Source: AP-16 sp036395835
GTDB taxonomy: Bacteria > Pseudomonadota > Alphaproteobacteria > Rhizobiales > Xanthobacteraceae
Direction of reading: 5' to 3'
Length of the DNA: 16,638 nt
Assembly: GCA_036395835.1 (NCBI GenBank)
Contig: DASWCW010000008.1
Span: 1 to 16,638 of the forward strand
This document shows, piece after piece, positions 1 through 6,932 of the stretch; within the stretch, counting starts at the first letter, position 1; every line of letters begins with the position of its first letter. A model generated the notes under the pieces. It had not been told where the DNA came from. It saw only the letters and a program-made list of their open reading frames with translations, and searched no databases. Position numbers and translations under genes: made by a program.

Positions 1-647
1 TGCTGATGATCGCGCCCAAAGGCCCCGGCCACACCGTGCGTTCGGAATACCAGCGCGGCGGCGGCGTGCCCTGCCTGGTGGCGGTAGCGCAGAATTCCAG
101 CGGCAATGCCCAGGAGATCGCGCTGTCCTATGCCAGCGCCATCGGCGGCGGCCGCTCCGGCATCATCGAGACGACCTTCCGCGAGGAGTGCGAGACCGAC
201 CTGTTCGGCGAGCAGGTGGTGCTCTGCGGCGGGCTGGTCGAGCTGATCCGCGGCGGCTTCGAGACGCTGGTCGAGGCGGGCTACGCGCCGGAGATGGCCT
301 ATTTCGAGTGCCTGCACGAGGTGAAGCTGATCGTCGACCTCATTTACGAGGGCGGCATCGCCAACATGAACTACTCGGTCTCCAACACCGCCGAATACGG
401 CGAATACGTATCGGGCCCGCGCGTCGTCACGCCGGAGACCAAGGCGGAGATGAAGCGCATCCTCGCCGACATCCAGTCCGGCCGCTTCGCCAAGGACTGG
501 ATGCTGGAGAACCGCGTCAACCAGACCTCGTTCAAGGCGATGCGCGCCAAGCTCGCCCAGCATCCGATCGAGCAGATCGGCGAGAAGCTGCGCGCCATGA
601 TGCCGTGGATCAAGGCCAAGGCGCTGGTGGACAAGAGCCGGAATTGA
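1..647 (+). CDS. ilvC: Ketol-acid reductoisomerase, C-terminal part (5' end outside window)
   Basis: Ketol-acid (acetohydroxy-acid) reductoisomerase is a cytoplasmic, Mg- and NADPH-dependent enzyme. It converts acetolactate or acetohydroxybutyrate to the dihydroxy acid in valine, isoleucine and leucine synthesis. The reading frame is open from the first bases, so the N-terminal NADPH-binding Rossmann domain lies upstream. Visible are the end of that domain (MIAPKGPGHTVR) and the knotted helical catalytic domain: GGGRSGIIETTF, the metal-binding ETDLFGEQ segment (Asp and Glu ligands), and YFECLHEVKLIVDLIYEGG followed by MNYSVSNTAEYG. About 213 residues are present, which fits the short class I form (about 340 residues in full). 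It ends at TGA 645-647, and 68 bp separate it from the ABC transporter ATPase on the same strand. Nothing looks broken. Confidence 0.97.
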   Translation, partial: LMIAPKGPGHTVRSEYQRGGGVPCLVAVAQNSSGNAQEIALSYASAIGGGRSGIIETTFREECETDLFGEQVVLCGGLVELIRGGFETLVEAGYAPEMAYFECLHEVKLIVDLIYEGGIANMNYSVSNTAEYGEYVSGPRVVTPETKAEMKRILADIQSGRFAKDWMLENRVNQTSFKAMRAKLAQHPIEQIGEKLRAMMPWIKAKALVDKSRN

Positions 648-715
648 TCGGACGGGGCGCGTCCCGCGCGCAGTCGGCTTTGCAAGGCGGAAAGCGGGCG
701 GCTAGCCTGAGGAGC

Positions 716-1561
716 ATGGTCCAGCCAGCCAGCGCGACAGCAAGCGCCGATCCGCGCATGAACGGTTCCGCCATCGCGCTCGATGCCGTCACCATCAGTT
801 TCCGGTTCGCCGACGGCAGCACCTATACGGCGGTCGAACGGGCGACGCTGGCGGTCGCCGACGGCGAGTTCGTCTCGATCGTGGGGCCGACCGGCTGCGG
901 CAAGACGACGCTGCTCAACGTGGCGGCGGGCCTGCTCGCCCCCTCGGCCGGACGCACCACCATCTTCGGCACGCCGCTCTCATCGCTCAACGAGCGCGCT
1001 GGCTATCTGTTTCAGGCGGAAGCCCTGTTCCCGTGGAAGACCGCGATCGAGAACGTCGCGATCGGGCTCGAGGTCGCTGGCGTGCCGGCGCGCGAGGCGC
1101 GCAGCCGTGCCGAGAGCTGGCTCACCCGCGTCGGCCTCCAGGGCTTTGCTTCCCGCTATCCGCACATGCTCTCCGGCGGCCAACGCAAGCGCGTCGGTCT
1201 CGCCCAGGTGCTGATCCGCGATCCGAAAATCCTGCTGATGGACGAGCCGTTCGGCCCGCTCGACGCCCAGACTCGGCAGATCATGGGCAACCTGCTGCTC
1301 GACCTGTGGAACGCCGATCGCAAGGCGGTGCTGTTCGTCACCCACGATCTCGAGGAGGCGATCGCGCTGTCCGATCGCGTCGTCATCATGTCGGCGGGCC
1401 CGGCCGCGCGAATTCTCGGCGAGTGGCGCGTCGCGCTGCCCCGCCCGCGCGACATCGCCGAAGTCAAGCTCGAGCCGGCCTTCCACGCGCTCCACCGCGA
1501 AATCTGGCACGTGCTCAAGACCGAAGTGCTCAAAGGCTACGCCCAGACCGGGGGAGGCTGA
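716..1561 (+). CDS. ABC transporter ATP-binding protein (nitrate/sulfonate/taurine type)
   Basis: This is the ATPase of a binding-protein-dependent importer and acts at the inner face of the cytoplasmic membrane. The 281-residue product has Walker A GPTGCGKTT (residues 57-65), Q-loop YLFQ (Q100) followed by the ALFPW segment typical of the NrtD/SsuB/TauB group, signature LSGGQRKR (152-159), Walker B ILLMDE (172-177) and the switch histidine in VTHD (H210). Every catalytic motif is intact. The start is uncertain: ATG 716 has AGGAG only 1 nt upstream, which is unusually close, while ATG 758 (15th codon) has no visible ribosome site. I use 716. The gene is followed 2-5 bp later by its permease and then by two binding proteins, forming a complete importer operon. 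The substrate cannot be read from the ATPase. Confidence 0.93.
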   Translation: MVQPASATASADPRMNGSAIALDAVTISFRFADGSTYTAVERATLAVADGEFVSIVGPTGCGKTTLLNVAAGLLAPSAGRTTIFGTPLSSLNERAGYLFQAEALFPWKTAIENVAIGLEVAGVPAREARSRAESWLTRVGLQGFASRYPHMLSGGQRKRVGLAQVLIRDPKILLMDEPFGPLDAQTRQIMGNLLLDLWNADRKAVLFVTHDLEEAIALSDRVVIMSAGPAARILGEWRVALPRPRDIAEVKLEPAFHALHREIWHVLKTEVLKGYAQTGGG

Positions 1562-1566
1562 GCTTG

Positions 1567-2343
1567 GTGCAGTCGCGCGCGAATCTGACAGTGCTGCAGG
1601 TTCTGGTCGCGGTTCTGGCGATCGGGCTGTGGCACGTGCTCACCGCGACCAACGTGTTGCCGCCGTTCTTTTTCTCGACCCCGGTCGACGTGTTCTCGCG
1701 CGTCGTCAGATGGTTCGCCGAGGGAACGATCTGGCGGCACCTCTGGGTGACGCTCGTCGAATCCGTGCTTGCGTTCGTGCTCGGATCGGCGGCGGGCGCG
1801 CTCGTCGGCTTTTGGTTCGCGCGCAAGCCGTTCCTCGCCGCCGTGCTCGATCCCTATGTGAAGATGATCAACGCGCTGCCGCGCGTGGTTCTGGCGCCGA
1901 TCTTCGCGCTGTGGCTCGGGCTCGGCGTCTGGTCGAAGGTGGCGCTCGGCGTTACCCTGGTGTTCTTCGTGGTGTTCTTCAACGTCTACCAGGGCGTCAA
2001 GGAAGTCAGCCACACGGTGCTCGCCAACGCGCGCATGCTCGGCATGAGCGAACGCCAGCTGATGCGGCATGTCTATTGGCCCTCGGCGCTGTCGTGGATG
2101 TTCTCCTCGCTGCACACTTCAGTGGGATTCGCGGTGGTCGGTGCCGTCGTCGGCGAATACCTCGGCTCGGCTGCCGGTCTCGGCTATCTGATCCAGCAAG
2201 CCGAAGGCGTGTTCGACGTGGCAGGAGTCTTCGCCGGCATGTTCGTGCTGGCCGTGTTCGTGCTGGCGATCGACGGGCTTGTCAGCGCGGTCGAGCGGCG
2301 GTTGCTGGTATGGCGGCCGCTGGCCGCGGAGACTCGGGCCTAG
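1567..2343 (+). CDS. ABC transporter permease (BPD_transp_1, SsuC/TauC-like)
   Basis: This is an inner-membrane permease of the nitrate/sulfonate/taurine import family, about 258 residues with roughly six hydrophobic segments. The first is near the N-terminus (VLQVLVAVLAIGLWHVL). The cytoplasmic EAA-type loop that contacts the ATPase lies in ANARMLGMSERQLMRHVYWP, and the following segment GFAVVGAVVGEYLG is typical of the family. Initiation uses a non-ATG codon: GGGGAGG at 1551-1557 lies 9 nt before GTG 1567 and 6 nt before TTG 1564. I chose GTG, but TTG would add only one residue. The ribosome site lies inside the end of the ATPase gene, so the two are likely translationally coupled. It ends at TAG 2341-2343. 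Confidence 0.92.
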   Translation: MQSRANLTVLQVLVAVLAIGLWHVLTATNVLPPFFFSTPVDVFSRVVRWFAEGTIWRHLWVTLVESVLAFVLGSAAGALVGFWFARKPFLAAVLDPYVKMINALPRVVLAPIFALWLGLGVWSKVALGVTLVFFVVFFNVYQGVKEVSHTVLANARMLGMSERQLMRHVYWPSALSWMFSSLHTSVGFAVVGAVVGEYLGSAAGLGYLIQQAEGVFDVAGVFAGMFVLAVFVLAIDGLVSAVERRLLVWRPLAAETRA

Positions 2344-2365
2344 CGGGCTTGCGCATGCAGGCTGC

Positions 2366-2385
2366 TGCGGCCATGTTTGGCCGCA
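2366..2385 (+). promoter_or_regulatory. Intercistronic hairpin between permease and first binding protein
   Basis: A perfect 8-bp stem, TGCGGCCA (2366-2373) with TGGCCGCA (2378-2385), closes on a TGTT tetraloop. It sits 22 bp after the permease stop and 37 bp before the binding-protein ATG. No T-run follows, so it is not a classic terminator. In ABC importer operons, hairpins placed here often shield the downstream mRNA or shift expression toward the binding protein. That role is inferred from position only. Confidence 0.5.
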
Positions 2386-2422
2386 ATGGGCCGGTCGCCC
2401 GAAAAATCGGGAGGAAGCGGCA

Positions 2423-3442
2423 ATGAAAAGCATGAGATTGGCGCTGGGCGCGCTCGCGTTCGGACTTCTCGCGTCATACCCGGCGCACGCCCAGGCGATC
2501 GAGAAGCCGGACGTCACGCTGGCGGTCGGCGGCAAGAGCGGGCTCTATTATCTGCCGCTGTTGATCACCGAGCGGCTCGGCTATTTCAAAGAACAGGGCC
2601 TCAACGTCAGCATCAACGATTTCGCCGGCGGCGCGAAGTCGTTGCAGGCGCTGCTCGGCGGCTCGGTCGACGTCGTCACCGGCGCCTATGAGCACACCGT
2701 GCGCATGCAGGCCCGCGGCCAGGACATCAAAGCCGTGCTCGAGCTCGGCCGGTTTCCCGGATTCGTGCTTGGGGTCCGCAAGGAAAAAGCCGCAAGCGTT
2801 AAATCGTTCAAGGACCTCAAGGGCTTCAAGATCGGCGTCTCGGCGCCCGGCTCCGCCACGCATTTCTTCGTCAATGCCTTGATCGGAAAGGACGGGCTCA
2901 AGCCCGAAGACGTGTCGATCATCAGCGTCGGGTCCGGTGCGACCGCGGTGGCCGCGATCAAGCGCGGCGAGATCGACGCGATCTCGAACGTCGATCCGGC
3001 GGTCTCCAAGCTCGAGCAGGACGGCGACATATCGGTGCTGGCCGACACTCGCACCGAGGAAGGCAACATGAAGCTGTTCGGCGGCACCAATCCGGCCGCC
3101 GTGCTCTATCTCAAGGCGGATTTCGCCGAAAAATATCCGAACACGACCCAGCGCCTCGTCAACGCGTTGTACAAGGGACTGCAGTGGCTCAAGGCGGCGA
3201 GCGTGGAGGAAATCGTGAAGACGATGCCGGACGAATATTATCTCGGCGATCGGGCGCTCTACGAGCGTGCGGTCAAGGCTTCGATCGAGATGTATTCCAA
3301 GACCGGCATCATCACCGAGAAGGGCATGCAGAACGCCTATCAGCTGCTGGCGCAATTCGATCCGGAGCTCAAGGGCGCCAAGGTCGATCTCAACAGGACC
3401 TTCGACGACCGCTTCGTGCGCAAAGCGGCGGCCGGGATGTAG
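2423..3442 (+). CDS. ABC transporter substrate-binding protein 1 (NMT1/SsuA-like)
   Basis: This is a periplasmic solute-binding protein of the NMT1/THI5/SsuA/NrtA superfamily, 339 residues. A signal peptide is clear: MKSMR, a hydrophobic core and a probable cut after AHA near residue 23. The mature protein starts with VTLAVGGKSGLYYLPL, where the strand-loop typical of the family contacts ligand. It continues with ERLGYFKEQGLNV, GGSVDVVTGAYEH and a hinge segment GVSAPGSATHFF. The start is secure: GGGAGGAA (2410-2417) lies 5 nt before the ATG. It follows the permease by 79 bp and precedes a second, related binding protein by 80 bp. Ligand is unknown; the family covers sulfonates, taurine, nitrate, pyrimidine precursors of thiamine and aromatic acids. 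Confidence 0.92.
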   Translation: MKSMRLALGALAFGLLASYPAHAQAIEKPDVTLAVGGKSGLYYLPLLITERLGYFKEQGLNVSINDFAGGAKSLQALLGGSVDVVTGAYEHTVRMQARGQDIKAVLELGRFPGFVLGVRKEKAASVKSFKDLKGFKIGVSAPGSATHFFVNALIGKDGLKPEDVSIISVGSGATAVAAIKRGEIDAISNVDPAVSKLEQDGDISVLADTRTEEGNMKLFGGTNPAAVLYLKADFAEKYPNTTQRLVNALYKGLQWLKAASVEEIVKTMPDEYYLGDRALYERAVKASIEMYSKTGIITEKGMQNAYQLLAQFDPELKGAKVDLNRTFDDRFVRKAAAGM

Positions 3443-3522
3443 CTGCAAGATCTTGGACGTTTGCGGCTCCATCTCGGCGCGCGCCTCGGGACGACGGAAA
3501 CGATAATCACAAGGAGGATCTC

Positions 3523-4575
3523 ATGGCCGGGAAACGATCTTGGACGAGCGGGTTGCTCGGAACGCTGCTCGCGGCGCTCGGCGTGCTCGCGCTGCTGACT
3601 GGGCCGGTTGCGGCGAAAGAGGGTTTGAAACACGTCAGCATCGCCGTCGGCGGCGGCGGCTGCCTGTGCTATCTGCCGACGATGCTCGCGCATCAGATCG
3701 GCGAATATGAGAAGGCCGGACTCGAGGTCGAGCTCATCAATTTCAAGGGCGGCTCGCAGGCGCTGACCGCGGTGCTCGGCGGCAGCGCCGACGTCGTGTC
3801 CGGTTATTACGACCATTGCGTCAATCTCGCCGCCAAGAACCAGCCGATGCAAGCGTTCGTGACCTACGACCGCTATCCGGGGTTGGTTCTGGTGGTCTCG
3901 CCCAAGCACGCGGAGGAGGTCCATTCCATCAAGGACCTCGCCGGCAAGAAGGTGGGGGTGAGTGCGCCCGGGTCCTCGACCGATTTCTTCCTGAAATATC
4001 TGCTGCACAAGAACGGCGTCGACCCCAATTCGGTCGCGGTGGTCGGGATCGGACTGGAAGCAACCGCCATCGCCGCGCAGGAGCAGGGCCTGGTCGACGC
4101 GGCGGTCATGCTCGATCCGGCGGTCACCTTGCTGCAGGGCAAGTACAAGAACGTGCAAATTCTCAGCGACACGCGCACGCAAAAGGATACGCTCGCGGTG
4201 TTCGGCGGCGAATATCCCGGCGGGGCGCTCTATACGCGCACCGGATGGATTTCTGGCCACCAGGCCGAGGTCCAGGCGCTCACCAACGCCATCGTCGCCA
4301 CGCTCAAGTGGATCCACTCGCACACGCCCGAGGAAATCATCGCGCAGATGCCGGTTGAGCTCGTCGGCCCCGACAAGGAACTCTATCTCGCCGCGCTCAA
4401 GAACACGATGCCGATGTATTCGGAGAGCGGCAGCATGGATCCGAAGGGCGCCCAGGCGGTGCTCGACGTGTTCAGCCAGTCGGTTCCGGAGATCGCCAAC
4501 GCCCACATCGACCTCGCGAAGACCTATACGAACAAATACGTCGAGCAGGCGAACGCAAAACTGGAGAATAAGTGA
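3523..4575 (+). CDS. ABC transporter substrate-binding protein 2 (paralogue of protein 1)
   Basis: This is a second periplasmic binding protein of the same superfamily, 350 residues, with a hydrophobic export signal ending near PVAA (about residue 31). It aligns end to end with the preceding gene product. Shared are IAVGG...YLP, GGSADVVSGYYDH against GGSVDVVTGAYEH, GVSAPGSSTDFF against GVSAPGSATHFF, SDTRT against ADTRT, and matching C-terminal helices. The pair therefore comes from a tandem duplication or paired acquisition. Differences cluster at the first ligand loop, where this copy has GGGGCLCYLP with two cysteines. AAGGAGG (3511-3517) lies 5 nt before the ATG, a very strong ribosome site. 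It may give the importer a second ligand specificity, or one of the two may serve another transporter. Confidence 0.92.
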   Translation: MAGKRSWTSGLLGTLLAALGVLALLTGPVAAKEGLKHVSIAVGGGGCLCYLPTMLAHQIGEYEKAGLEVELINFKGGSQALTAVLGGSADVVSGYYDHCVNLAAKNQPMQAFVTYDRYPGLVLVVSPKHAEEVHSIKDLAGKKVGVSAPGSSTDFFLKYLLHKNGVDPNSVAVVGIGLEATAIAAQEQGLVDAAVMLDPAVTLLQGKYKNVQILSDTRTQKDTLAVFGGEYPGGALYTRTGWISGHQAEVQALTNAIVATLKWIHSHTPEEIIAQMPVELVGPDKELYLAALKNTMPMYSESGSMDPKGAQAVLDVFSQSVPEIANAHIDLAKTYTNKYVEQANAKLENK

Positions 4576-4670
4576 CCGCGGCAAGGGGGGAGGGTATCTG
4601 CTCTCGCTGTTTGTGACTCAACTTTTAGAGTGCGCCCCGTGAAACACCTGTCAGTCGCGGGCCGCATCCC

Positions 4671-5519
4671 ATGAATCTCCTCTCCATCAATTCGCACGTC
4701 GCCTGCGGTCACGTCGGCAACGCCGCCGCGGTGTTCGCGCTGCAGCGGCTCGGCTGCGAGGTCTGGCCGGTCCACACCGTGCTGTTCTCCAATCATCCCG
4801 GTCACGGAAGCTTTCGCGGCGAGATGGTGGAGGCGAGCGCCGTCCGGGAGCTGTCGCGCGGCATCGAGGACCGCGGGCTATTCGCAAGATGCGACGGCGT
4901 GCTGTCCGGCTATGTCGGGAAAGCCGAAACCGGCGAGGCGATTCTCGAGACGGCCGCCAAGGTCAAGGCCGCCAATCCGGCGGCGCGCTATTGCTGCGAT
5001 CCGGTGATCGGGGATGCCGGCCGCGGCGTCTATGTGCGCGCCGGAATCCCCGAGTTCCTGCGCGAGCGCGCGCTGCCGGCTGCCGATGTGCTGACACCCA
5101 ATCAGTTCGAGCTCGAGCATCTCTCGGGCGGCGCCACGCCGACGCTCGCGGCCTTGCTCGCCGCGATCGACGCGCTCGCCGCGCGCGGCCCGCGTGTCAT
5201 CCTGGTCACCTCGGTCGCGACCGAGGAGACCCCGAAAGACTGCATCGATCTCGTCGCTGCGGAGCGGGGCGGGCGGTTTCGTCTGCGCACGCCGCGTCTG
5301 CCCGTCGCGGTTCACGGCGCCGGCGACGCCATCGCGGCGCTGTTCTTCCTGCGTTGGTTCCGCGCGGGCTCAGCTGCCGAGGCGCTCTCGCGCGCCGCCT
5401 CCTCGATCTTCGGCGTGCTGCGAAGGACGGCCGAGGCCGGCGCGGACGAAATGCTGCTCATCGACGCGCAGGAGGAGCTGATCAGGCCCAGCCGGATGTT
5501 TTTGGCCGAGCCGGTGTAG
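4671..5519 (+). CDS. pdxY: Pyridoxal kinase PdxY
   Basis: This is an ATP-dependent kinase of the ribokinase superfamily that phosphorylates pyridoxal in vitamin B6 salvage, in the cytoplasm; 282 residues, the normal length. The N-terminus LLSINSHVACGHVGN matches the PdxY substrate pocket (Ser8 region), followed by VWPVHTVLFSNH, CDPVIGD (109-115), TPNQFELE (142-149) and the anion-hole motif GAGD (216-219) with catalytic Asp219. ATG 4671 is chosen because the protein matches the family from its first residues, although no good ribosome site is visible. It lies 95 bp after the ABC operon on the same strand with no clear terminator between, so cotranscription is possible. A related hydroxymethylpyrimidine or other vitamer specificity cannot be excluded. 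Confidence 0.92.
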   Translation: MNLLSINSHVACGHVGNAAAVFALQRLGCEVWPVHTVLFSNHPGHGSFRGEMVEASAVRELSRGIEDRGLFARCDGVLSGYVGKAETGEAILETAAKVKAANPAARYCCDPVIGDAGRGVYVRAGIPEFLRERALPAADVLTPNQFELEHLSGGATPTLAALLAAIDALAARGPRVILVTSVATEETPKDCIDLVAAERGGRFRLRTPRLPVAVHGAGDAIAALFFLRWFRAGSAAEALSRAASSIFGVLRRTAEAGADEMLLIDAQEELIRPSRMFLAEPV

Positions 5520-5568
5520 TCGCCGAACTACCCATCGCCGGCGCAATACCGCCGAGGGCAGCAGCCAT

Positions 5569-5781
5569 TCAGTACATCCGGGATACCGCGGCCGTATCCC
5601 GCCTTTGGCGGGGCGGTTCCGCCAGCCGGGCCGCTTTTTTCCACCACACGTGCTTGTCCCCACAGAGCGGGCAATCGGTTTCGTATGCGACGTCGGGAAG
5701 GCTCTCCAACCCGCCATCCACCTCGATTCCCGTCAGCACGGCGTGAGATGTCTCGGGACACTTGATCATGACCATCGCCAT
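5569..5781 (-). CDS. Small conserved protein with CxxC zinc-ribbon-like motif
   Basis: The product is about 70 residues. I recognise the pattern (IKCPET near the N-terminus, then TGIEVD, then DCPLCGDKHVWWK) as that of small rhizobial proteins of unknown function, where a Cys near the start and a C-x-x-C-G-x-x-H segment probably bind one zinc. On the minus strand GGAGG (5791-5787) lies 5 nt before ATG 5781, which decides the start over TTG 5799; ATG 5775 and 5769 are alternatives. The gene converges with pdxY. Its last ~15 residues (PPRQRRDTAAV and onward) look unlike the rest and are encoded by DNA containing two hairpins. Function is unknown, and a nucleic-acid or metal-binding role is only inferred. 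Confidence 0.65.
   Translation of the reverse strand: MAMVMIKCPETSHAVLTGIEVDGGLESLPDVAYETDCPLCGDKHVWWKKAARLAEPPRQRRDTAAVSRMY
5579..5624. repeat. Two adjacent hairpins at the 3' end of the small zinc-ribbon gene
   Basis: CGGGATAC (5579-5586) pairs perfectly with GTATCCCG (5594-5601) across a 7-nt loop. Immediately after, TGGCGG (5606-5611) pairs with CCGCCA (5619-5624) across 7 nt. They lie 60-105 bp beyond the pdxY stop, in the convergent region, so they could end pdxY transcription or be a small intergenic palindromic element. No T-run follows on either strand. Confidence 0.45.
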
Positions 5782-6007
5782 GGCGTCCTCCATCACCAAG
5801 TGCAGTTCTATAGGGCGTTCGGCTGAAGGCTTTGATCTGCGTCAACCTCGTGTAAGCTTCGCGACCGGCTGGCCGCGAAACGATGTATCGAGGAGGCGGC
5901 GGCTTGGCGCCCTGGGCCCGGGTGGACCCAATGATCGTGGCCCCGTCCGGCTCGCCGCTCCGCGGTTCGGGCATCTCTCCCAGGGCGAGTGGCGCACAGG
6001 AGTCAGC

Positions 6008-6901
6008 ATGCGCCGGCGCTTCACCACGCTCGACGTGTTCACCAGCAAAAAATTCGCCGGCAATCCGCTCGCGGTCGTGTTCGACGCGGAAGGCCTCGAC
6101 GGCACGACCATGCAGGCCATCGCGCGCGAGTTCAATTTATCGGAGACCGTGTTCGTGCTGCCCGCCGCCGAGCCGTCGCACCGGGCGCGGGTGCGCATCT
6201 TCACGCCGGCGACGGAGCTTCCCTTCGCCGGGCATCCGACCGTCGGCACTGCGGTGCTGCTCGGTCGCATGGATCGCAATGCTGCCTGCGAGATCGTCCT
6301 CGAGGAGGACGTCGGCAACGTGCAGTGCGTGGTCGAGCCGATCGGCGCCGATCGCGGCCGCGCCAGTTTCGACCTGCCGCGCCTCCCGCAGGAGACCGGG
6401 CCAGCCGCCGCCGGCAGCGAGCTTGCGGCGGCGCTGGGGATCGATGCGCGCGAGATCGGATTCGAGCGCTTCGTCCCGATGTGCTGGTCGGCGGGCGCGG
6501 ACTACAGCTTCGTGCCGGTGCGCGGCCTCGATGGGCTTCGAACATGCCGGATCGATCCCGCGCATTGGCACGCGATCGACCGACACGGTCCGGGCGGCGC
6601 CTTCGTGTTCTGCCGCGAGACGGTCGAGCAGGGCAACGCGTTCCACGCCCGCATGTTCGCGCCGAGCTTCGGCGTGCCAGAAGATCCGGCGACCGGCTCG
6701 GCCGCCGCGGCATTCGCCGGCGTGCTCGCGCGTTGCGAGACGCATGCCGACGGCCGACACGAGTTCCGGATCGAGCAGGGCTACGAGATGGGGCGGCCGA
6801 GCCTGATCGAGCTTTCGATCTCGATCAAACAGCGAAAGCTCGTGTCGGCGGCGGTGGGCGGCGAAGCCATCATCGTCATGGAAGGCACGATCGAGGCTTG
6901 A
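6008..6901 (+). CDS. PhzF family phenazine biosynthesis-like isomerase/epimerase
   Basis: The product has 297 residues, the usual size of the PhzF/diaminopimelate-epimerase-fold family. It starts with FTTLDVFTSKKFAGNPLAVV and has NLSETVFV with the conserved Glu46 that acts as general acid/base in PhzF. It also has TELPFAGHPTVGTA (69-82) and the second-domain signature DPATGS (226-231). AGGAG (5998-6002) lies 5 nt before ATG 6008, fixing the start. Most genomic PhzF homologues are not phenazine enzymes; no other phz gene is present here, so the true substrate is unknown and an isomerisation of a small acidic metabolite is the safest description. The Nudix gene follows within 31 bp, suggesting one transcript with it and ppk2. 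The 208 bp upstream hold no other convincing gene. Confidence 0.92.
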   Translation: MRRRFTTLDVFTSKKFAGNPLAVVFDAEGLDGTTMQAIAREFNLSETVFVLPAAEPSHRARVRIFTPATELPFAGHPTVGTAVLLGRMDRNAACEIVLEEDVGNVQCVVEPIGADRGRASFDLPRLPQETGPAAAGSELAAALGIDAREIGFERFVPMCWSAGADYSFVPVRGLDGLRTCRIDPAHWHAIDRHGPGGAFVFCRETVEQGNAFHARMFAPSFGVPEDPATGSAAAAFAGVLARCETHADGRHEFRIEQGYEMGRPSLIELSISIKQRKLVSAAVGGEAIIVMEGTIEA

Positions 6902-6932
6902 ACTTTCCTTGCAAACCGCGTTCTTTCATCTC

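Noticed and set aside
188..715. N-terminal extension of the ABC ATPase frame into ilvC
   Set aside because: The extension overlaps the confirmed ilvC frame and is arginine-rich; the ATPase family begins at about ATG 716.
3448..3547. GATCTTGGACG occurring on both sides of the second binding-protein start
   Set aside because: An 11-bp match without further similarity in flanks; not enough for a duplication or mobile-element footprint.
3340..4584. Long antisense open frame (414 codons) across the second binding protein
   Set aside because: Mirror frame of a well-supported gene, with the same low-complexity Arg/His/Asp composition and no motif.
4639..4674. Short GTG-started peptide overlapping the pdxY start
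   Set aside because: Eleven codons, no ribosome site and no amino-acid bias; the ATGA overlap is likely chance.
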